A stretch of DNA of 64,000 nucleotides, taken from assembly GCA_963702195.1 (NCBI GenBank), contig OY969725.1, positions 372,001 through 436,000 of the forward strand. Reading direction: 5' to 3'. Position numbers and translations under genes: made by a program. Position 1 is the stretch's first letter; each line of letters begins with the position of its first letter. The notes beneath the pieces are model-generated. The model saw only the letters and a program-made list of their open reading frames with translations. It did not search any database and was not told the origin of the DNA. Positions 59,259 to 64,000 of the stretch are shown here, in pieces. Origin of the DNA: AC-56 sp963702195. GTDB taxonomy: Bacteria; Actinomycetota; Thermoleophilia; Solirubrobacterales; 70-9.

Positions 59259-60947
59259 TCAGAAGAACGCACCTCCCCTGTACTCGCCGAACACGTCCCG
59301 CATGGCGCCGCACACCTCGCCGATCGATGCTCCGTCCCGCAGGGCGTCCTTGATCGGGTAGAGCAGGTTCCCGTCGGCGGCCGCGACCTCTCTGAGGTCG
59401 CGCAGCCGGGACTCGACCGCGGCGGCGTCACGGCTCTCCTTGAAGCGCGACAGGCGCTCCAGCTGGCGGCGCTCGGACTCCGGATCGACCCGCAGGATCT
59501 CGACGTCGTCGATCTCGTCGGTCACGAACTTGTTGACGCCGACGACGATGTCCTGCCCCGTGCGGTAGCGCTCGTGGTAGGACGCCGCCGATTCCTCGAT
59601 CTCGCGCTGGATGAACTCGAGCGCCTGCACCGAGCCGCCGAGCTCCTCCACCTTGTCGATCAGCTCCCAGGCCCGCTTCTCGATCTCGTCGGTGAGCGAC
59701 TCGATGAAGTAGGAGCCGGCGAAAGGGTCCACCGTGTCGGCGGCGCCCGACTCGTACGCGAGGACCTGCTGCGTGCGCAGCGCGATGCGCGCCGAGCGCT
59801 CGGTCGGCAGCGCGAGCGCCTCGTCGAAGCCGTTGGTGTGCAGCGACTGCGTGCCGCCGGTGACCGCGGCGAACCCCTGGAGCGCGACGCGGATGATGTT
59901 GACCTCGGGCTGCTGCGCCTGGAGCGTCACGCCGCCGGTCTGGGTGTGGAAGCGGATCGTCTGCGAGCGCGGGTCGGTGGAGCCGAATCGCTCGCGCATG
60001 ATCTTTGCCCACATCCGCCGCGCGGCCCGGAACTTCGCGATCTCCTGGAAGACGTTGTTGTGGCAGTTGAAGAAGAAGGCGAGGCGAGGTGCGAAGTCGT
60101 CGAGCGCGAGCCCTCGGTCGAGCGCGGCCCCGACATAGGCGATCGCGTTGGCCATCGTGAACGCGACTTCCTGGACGGCTGAGCAGCCCTTCTCGCGGAT
60201 GTGGTAGCCGGAGATCGAGATCGTGTTCCACTTCGGCACGTGCTTGCGGCAGTACTCGAAGATGTCCGTCGTCAGGCGCATCGTGGCCTCGGGCGGATAG
60301 ATGTAGTTGCCGCGCGCCACGTACTCCTTGAGCACGTCGTTTTGAACGGTTCCGCGCAGCTTCTCCGCCTCGACTCCCTGCTCGGAGCCGACAAGCTCGT
60401 AGAGCAGGAGCAGGATTGCCGCAGGGGCGTTGATGGTCATCGAGGTCGAGACCTGATCGAGCGGGATCTGATCGAAGCAGATCCGCATGTCCTCGATCGT
60501 GTCGATGGGGACGCCGGTGCGCCCGACCTCGCCCTGGCACAGCGGGTCATCCGAGTCGCGCCCGAGCTGGGTGGGCAGGTCGAAGGCCATCGACAGCCCG
60601 GTCGATCCGTGCTCGATCAGGTAGCGGTAGCGCTCGTTCGTGTCCTCGGGGCTCGCGAAGCCCGCGTACTGGCGCATGGTCCAGAGGCGATCCCGGTACA
60701 TGCCCGGGTGAATGCCGCGCGTGAAGGGGTATTCGCCCGGCTCGCCGAGCCGTTCCTCGAGGCCCGGTGCGACGTCGTCCTCCTCGTAGAGGCGGTCGAC
60801 CTCGATGCCGGAGTCCGTGAAGCGCCGCTCGTCGTCCGAACCGACGACGGGGGCGATGTAGCGATGCAGGCTGTCGGCGACCGCCTCGGCCTGCTCGTCG
60901 GAGTCGGGCTCCGACGCCTTCGGCTTCTCGCTCGGACGCGTGGCCAC
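59259..60947 (-). CDS. acyl-CoA mutase large subunit, methylmalonyl-CoA type without B12 domain
   Basis: 562 residues from a GTG. FTRGIHPGMYRDRLWTMRQ, YAGF (Tyr94), KEYVAR (Arg212), NTISISGYHIREKG, FFNCHNNVFQEIAKF and FHTQTGGVTLQAQQPEVN are mutase landmarks. Tyr94 and Arg212 fit the methylmalonyl-CoA pocket; isobutyryl-CoA mutases have Phe and Gln there. The C-terminal B12-binding domain of one-piece mutases is absent, so a separate small subunit must exist elsewhere. With the propionyl-type carboxylase it would turn propionyl-CoA into succinyl-CoA. TATCCT six bases before the GTG suggests a leaderless start. Confidence 0.9.
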   Translation of the reverse strand: MATRPSEKPKASEPDSDEQAEAVADSLHRYIAPVVGSDDERRFTDSGIEVDRLYEEDDVAPGLEERLGEPGEYPFTRGIHPGMYRDRLWTMRQYAGFASPEDTNERYRYLIEHGSTGLSMAFDLPTQLGRDSDDPLCQGEVGRTGVPIDTIEDMRICFDQIPLDQVSTSMTINAPAAILLLLYELVGSEQGVEAEKLRGTVQNDVLKEYVARGNYIYPPEATMRLTTDIFEYCRKHVPKWNTISISGYHIREKGCSAVQEVAFTMANAIAYVGAALDRGLALDDFAPRLAFFFNCHNNVFQEIAKFRAARRMWAKIMRERFGSTDPRSQTIRFHTQTGGVTLQAQQPEVNIIRVALQGFAAVTGGTQSLHTNGFDEALALPTERSARIALRTQQVLAYESGAADTVDPFAGSYFIESLTDEIEKRAWELIDKVEELGGSVQALEFIQREIEESAASYHERYRTGQDIVVGVNKFVTDEIDDVEILRVDPESERRQLERLSRFKESRDAAAVESRLRDLREVAAADGNLLYPIKDALRDGASIGEVCGAMRDVFGEYRGGAFF

Positions 60948-60953
60948 AGCGAC

Positions 60954-60959
60954 AGGATA
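60954..60959 (-). promoter_or_regulatory. -10-like box TATCCT
   Basis: TATCCT on the minus strand, six bases before the GTG of the mutase gene; no ribosome site is seen. Confidence 0.4.
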
Positions 60960-61111
60960 GGTCGCGATGCTGGGCCGGCGCTTGGCGAGCTTTTGTCAAT
61001 TGGGGCCGCCGCAGCGACAGGTCACTGCAATCTGTTCTCGGTTTCCGGGACTGGATTGCCTCGACCTGGCGATCCAGCGGCATCGGCCCGCGCCGCTGCC
61101 CTCTCGCCTGT

Positions 61112-61227
61112 CCCGCCCTCGTAACTCTTCAATCGCCGTGGATCGCCGCGCGGCTGAAGGGTTGACAGCCCACAGAGCGGTCAACCCTTCACCCGCCGTC
61201 CGGAGGCGAGGCGGTTGAAGGGTTATC
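61112..61227. repeat. 116-bp palindromic dispersed element, copy 2
   Basis: It begins CCCGCCCTCGTAACTCTTCA and ends GCGGTTGAAGGGTTATC. Inside, GGCTGAAGGGTTGAC (61152-61166) is inverted to GGTCAACCCTTCA (61179-61191). Compare copy 1 at 48539-48655: ends, order and spacing agree, while the stretches between have diverged. The outer ends are also inverted to each other (GTAACTCTTCA and TGAAGGGTTAT). It occupies the gap between the mutase start and the peptidase stop; the remaining gap (60960-61111, 61228-61293) shows nothing else. Confidence 0.75.
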
Positions 61228-61293
61228 CGACGCGGAGCGGAGTCATCCCGTGCGGGGCGCGCCGTAGGGCGGGCCCTGGGAGCCCGTTTTGGT

Positions 61294-62433
61294 CTAAGGC
61301 TCGAGGTCGTATGCGTAACGAGTGAGGGTCTCCGCACCCGTGTCGGTCACCAGCACGAGGTCCTCGAGCCGAACCCCACCGATGTCCGGCCGGTAGAGGC
61401 CGGGCTCCACGGCCAGGACATCGCCGGCGACCAGCTCCTCGCCGCGCGTGCGGCCCAGGCTCGGCGACTCGTGGACCTCGAGGCCGACGCCGTGTCCGAG
61501 CGAGTGGAAGAAGCCCTCCTGGAGCGTCTCGCCGGCGGCCTTGGACAGCTGCGTCGGCTGCCCGTGCTCGGCGAAGTGGTCGCAGACGACCTCGAACACC
61601 TCTCTTCCGGTGACGCCGGGCCGGATGGCCGCGACCGCACGGTCGAGGGCCTCTCGGCAGAGGCCGTGCCATTCGCGGATCTCGCCGGCAGGCTCGCCGA
61701 CGACGAACGTGCGCGTCATGTCGGCGAAGCAGGCGCTGTCTGTGTCCTGGGGCCAGAGGTCGATGACGACGGCCACGCCCGGGGAAACCGGCCCCGATCC
61801 GCGGTTGTGGCCGATAGCAGCCTGCGGCCCGCACGCGACGATCGGCTCCTCGCAGGTGACCGGATGGGCTCTGAGCGCATCGTCGATCGCCGCCTTGAGT
61901 CGCTCGCTCGTGACCGGCTCGCCCCCTGCGAGCACCTGGCCATTCACCGGCTCTGCATCGCGCAGAAGTGCGGCGGCGGCGCTGATCGCGGCCTCGGCGG
62001 CGCGCTGGGCGCGGGCGATGCCCGCGAGCTCGTCTGCGTTCTTGGCGCGGCGGCGGGCCTCGAACAGCCTGTGATCCGCGGTCAGCTCGACGCCAGCGTC
62101 GCGGAGGCGGTCCCCCAGCTCCAACGGGAAGGTCGCCGGCGCGACGGCCTCCGTGATGCCCATTCGCCGGCACGCCCTCACGACCAGCTCCTGGCTGGCC
62201 TCCTCCCAGTCGGGGTGGCGCTCGACGAGCTCGTCCCAGCCGAGCTGCTCGGGCGGGATCACCTCGACATCCGGAGCCTTCTCGGCGACCGTCTGCATCT
62301 CGAGCTGGCTGACGACCGCGTAACGGTGGCCGTCGACCTCGGCGTAGAGGAAGGGGTCCATGATCTCGGCCGGGATCTCGTGACGCATCTCGGGCGAGCG
62401 GACCGTGTCCGCGCAGATGAGAACGGAAGCCAT
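61294..62433 (-). CDS. M24-family Xaa-Pro peptidase-like protein
   Basis: 379 residues. The C-terminal pita-bread domain has VVIDLWPQD and ADMTRTF (two Asp ligands), FHSLGHGVGLEVHESP (His), LAVEPGLY and VRLEDLVLV (two Glu), the five dimetal ligands of M24 peptidases. The N-terminal domain (1-150) is the creatinase-like part. It most likely removes N-terminal residues before proline; some relatives cleave creatine-like C-N bonds. TGTAAC lies nine bases before the ATG without a ribosome site. Confidence 0.87.
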   Translation of the reverse strand: MASVLICADTVRSPEMRHEIPAEIMDPFLYAEVDGHRYAVVSQLEMQTVAEKAPDVEVIPPEQLGWDELVERHPDWEEASQELVVRACRRMGITEAVAPATFPLELGDRLRDAGVELTADHRLFEARRRAKNADELAGIARAQRAAEAAISAAAALLRDAEPVNGQVLAGGEPVTSERLKAAIDDALRAHPVTCEEPIVACGPQAAIGHNRGSGPVSPGVAVVIDLWPQDTDSACFADMTRTFVVGEPAGEIREWHGLCREALDRAVAAIRPGVTGREVFEVVCDHFAEHGQPTQLSKAAGETLQEGFFHSLGHGVGLEVHESPSLGRTRGEELVAGDVLAVEPGLYRPDIGGVRLEDLVLVTDTGAETLTRYAYDLEP

Positions 62434-62442
62434 GCCCCGAGT

Positions 62443-62448
62443 GTTACA
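62443..62448 (-). promoter_or_regulatory. -10-like box TGTAAC
   Basis: TGTAAC on the minus strand, nine bases before the ATG of the M24 peptidase gene, in the ten-base gap after the glycosyltransferase stop. Confidence 0.4.
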
Positions 62449-63691
62449 CGGACCGCGAGATCGCTCCCTGTGCCGCCGCCGCCATCAGCTCGGCGACCGC
62501 CGGGTACGAGTAGCACTCGCGCGCGTCCGGGTCAGGCGGGGGAAGGTCACCCGCCACCAGGCGCCGCAGCGCGTCCACGATCGCCTGCGGGTCGTCCGCC
62601 CGGACGGCTTGCCCGCCGGCCTCGGCGACTACCCGCCCGGCCTCCGTTCCGCCGGCGAGGGCGAGGATCGGAGGCCCGGCGGCGAGGTACTCGAAGACCT
62701 TGAAGTTGAGGAGCTGGGTGCGGCGGGACGAGGCGAGGAGGAGCAGCGCGTCGGCGGTGCGCTGGAGGGCCAGCGCGTCGGTTCGGTCAAGGGTTCCGGC
62801 GACGACGATGCGCGCGGGGGAGACGTCGGTCCGCATGAGCGCCGCCTCCTCGTCGGTCAGCGGCCCGGCGATCACGAGCTCCAGCTTGGCCGCGGTGTCC
62901 GGGTGATTTCTTGCGAGCGTGCGCATCGCCTCCATCAGCCCTGCCGGATCGCGGCCGTAGCTTCCGAAGCGCCCTGTGTAGACGAGCGAGGTGCGCTCGG
63001 GGTCGAGGAGACGCTCCGCCGCGTCCGTGGAGGTCAGCTCGCCGGCGAGGTCCGGGTCCCATCCGTTGGGGATCAGCTTCGGGTCCAGGCCCAGCCGATT
63101 GCGGAGATCGTCGGCGGCGGGCCGGCTCACGGCGACGACGGCGTCGGCATCGCCCAGCCACCGGCACTCCAGGCGCTCGTCGTAGCGTCGCTGGAGGCTC
63201 GTTGGGAACCCGGGACGGATTGGCTCGAAGGTCCAGCCGTCGCGAAGGTCGGCCACCCACGGCACGCCGCGCCGCCGGAGCGCGCGGCCGACGAAGTGCA
63301 CGGATTCCGGGGGCGAGCTCGTGATCACGCAGTCGAAGCGCTCGCGGGCGTTCAGTCGCAGGGCCCTCAGGTACGCGTACGGTGCCCACGCCACCATCAG
63401 GGGCTCGGGAACCACCACCTTGCTCAGGAAGTGCGGGTGTCCCGAGTAGGTGTCGGAGTCGAACAGCGCGTCGACGGTGTCGCGGCCGTGCAGCCGGGCG
63501 CGCAGGCGCTGCAGGTCGTTCGCGCGCACGACGCCCTCCTCCTCGTCCGTCTCCAACGCCCCGTAAGCGGACGTAGTGAGGACGGTCACCCGGTGCCCCA
63601 GCTTCCGCAGCCACTTGGCCATCGCGGCGGGGCGGTGGGCGCCCGTGTCGCGGCACGGCGGATAGAAGTAGGCGACGAGCAGGAGCTTCAC
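62444..63691 (-). CDS. GT4-like glycosyltransferase
   Basis: 415 residues. The start MKLLLVAYFYPPCRDTGAHRP and LGHRVTVLTT are the N-terminal Rossmann domain of GT-B enzymes; SLVYTGRFGSYGRDPAGLMEAM, LVIAGPLTDEEAA and LLNFKVFEYLAAGPPILALAGG form the C-terminal nucleotide-sugar domain (ExxLAAG with a Tyr-Glu pair in place of the common Glu-Ala-Met). It transfers a sugar from a nucleotide donor, probably to an envelope or capsular glycan. Its ATG overlaps the stop of the next upstream glycosyltransferase by four bases. Confidence 0.87.
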   Translation of the reverse strand: MKLLLVAYFYPPCRDTGAHRPAAMAKWLRKLGHRVTVLTTSAYGALETDEEEGVVRANDLQRLRARLHGRDTVDALFDSDTYSGHPHFLSKVVVPEPLMVAWAPYAYLRALRLNARERFDCVITSSPPESVHFVGRALRRRGVPWVADLRDGWTFEPIRPGFPTSLQRRYDERLECRWLGDADAVVAVSRPAADDLRNRLGLDPKLIPNGWDPDLAGELTSTDAAERLLDPERTSLVYTGRFGSYGRDPAGLMEAMRTLARNHPDTAAKLELVIAGPLTDEEAALMRTDVSPARIVVAGTLDRTDALALQRTADALLLLASSRRTQLLNFKVFEYLAAGPPILALAGGTEAGRVVAEAGGQAVRADDPQAIVDALRRLVAGDLPPPDPDARECYSYPAVAELMAAAAQGAISRSV

Positions 63692-64000
63692 GCGGTCCTC
63701 CGGCGCCTCGAGGCGATCGCCTCGGCATAGGCGGCGTCCATCCGGTCGAGCAGCCGGGGCCAGCTCCAGAGGCGCTCGGCCCTCGCGCGTCCCGCTGCAC
63801 CCATCGCCTCGCGCCCGGCCCGGCCGGCGTCGGTGAGGCGGCGGATCGCCCCGGCGACCGCGTCCGGGTCGCCAGGCGGGACCAAGAGGCCCGTTTCGCC
63901 CTCGTCGACGACCGCCCGCACTCCCGGGTACTCGGTGGCGACGGTGGGCAGGCCGGCCGCCATCGCCTCGATCAGGACGATGCCGAATGACTCCGGGGGC
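63688..64000 (-). CDS. GT4-like glycosyltransferase, 5' part cut by window
   Basis: About 104 C-terminal residues are visible. PESFGIVLIEAMAAGLPTVA, just inside the window edge, is the donor-sugar binding motif of GT4 enzymes, followed by GETGLLVPPGDPDAVAGAI. The gene continues beyond position 64000. It overlaps the glycosyltransferase at 62444 by four bases, so they belong to one glycan operon. Confidence 0.88.
   Translation of the reverse strand, partial: PPESFGIVLIEAMAAGLPTVATEYPGVRAVVDEGETGLLVPPGDPDAVAGAIRRLTDAGRAGREAMGAAGRARAERLWSWPRLLDRMDAAYAEAIASRRRRTA

Noticed and set aside
61264..61287. plus-strand hairpin CGGGC/GCCCG followed by TTTT
   Set aside because: It looks like a terminator for plus-strand transcription, but no plus-strand gene lies upstream; probably chance.

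Overview
The window is 64 kb of very GC-rich DNA with tightly packed genes, many GTG/TTG starts and many 1-35 bp gene overlaps. Gene content points to a high-GC actinobacterium: a one-piece 2-oxoglutarate dehydrogenase of the Kgd type, a decaprenyl-phosphate phosphoribosyltransferase, a two-domain acyl-CoA reductase of the AcrA1 type, paired FadE-type acyl-CoA dehydrogenases, a c-di-AMP (ydaO) riboswitch before a secreted NlpC/P60-like protein, a PknB-like kinase and many apparently leaderless starts. A deep-branching class such as Thermoleophilia (Solirubrobacterales/Gaiellales) is my best guess; only the phylum is reasonably secure. No rRNA, tRNA, CRISPR array or prophage was seen.

Layout. 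1-10.4 kb: acyl-CoA dehydrogenase plus CoA-binding protein, a Rieske oxygenase with a glutamate bridge typical of quaternary-ammonium oxygenases, a PYROXD2/CrtI-like flavoprotein, two TetR regulators and a complete polyamine-type ABC importer. 10.4-16 kb: NlpC/P60-like protein behind a ydaO riboswitch, a thioredoxin-fold protein, an SDR, aconitase, then a 675-bp gap with a possible 6C-type small RNA. 16-23 kb: a RibD/DHFR-like reductase, a hydrolase, two small membrane proteins and a 1489-residue Kgd that carries two lipoyl domains of its own. 23-31 kb: acyl-CoA reductase, an alkyl-DHAP-synthase-like flavoprotein, the DPPR synthase and an acyl-CoA dehydrogenase pair. 31-41 kb: citrate synthase, a methyltransferase, a PfkB kinase, a DEAD-box helicase and membrane proteins. 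40.8-43.9 kb: a HAD phosphatase, an APH-like kinase and an ADGPDEVH-type acyl-CoA dehydrogenase lie side by side; these are the three domains of vertebrate ACAD10. 43.9-53.1 kb: two tandem TauE-type exporters, an IS481-type element, an Rrf2 regulator, and assimilatory sulfate reduction (cysC, sat, cysH, sulfite reductase). 53-64 kb: dodecin, a shortened ornithine-cyclodeaminase-like gene, a Ser/Thr kinase behind a frameshifted membrane gene, an acyl-CoA carboxylase beta chain, a degenerate HD-GYP protein, a methylmalonyl-CoA-type mutase, a proline-type peptidase and two glycosyltransferases.

How it fits together. Aconitase, citrate synthase and Kgd give three TCA steps. Several acyl-CoA dehydrogenases, the carboxylase and the mutase suggest strong use of fatty, branched or hydroxy acids. 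The sulfur genes reduce sulfate to sulfide through APS. The main non-routine signals are the split ACAD10-like locus, the lipoylated Kgd, a 116-117 bp palindromic element in two copies, a modular family of short hairpin repeats, and a widespread TAnnnT box 6-10 bases before start codons.
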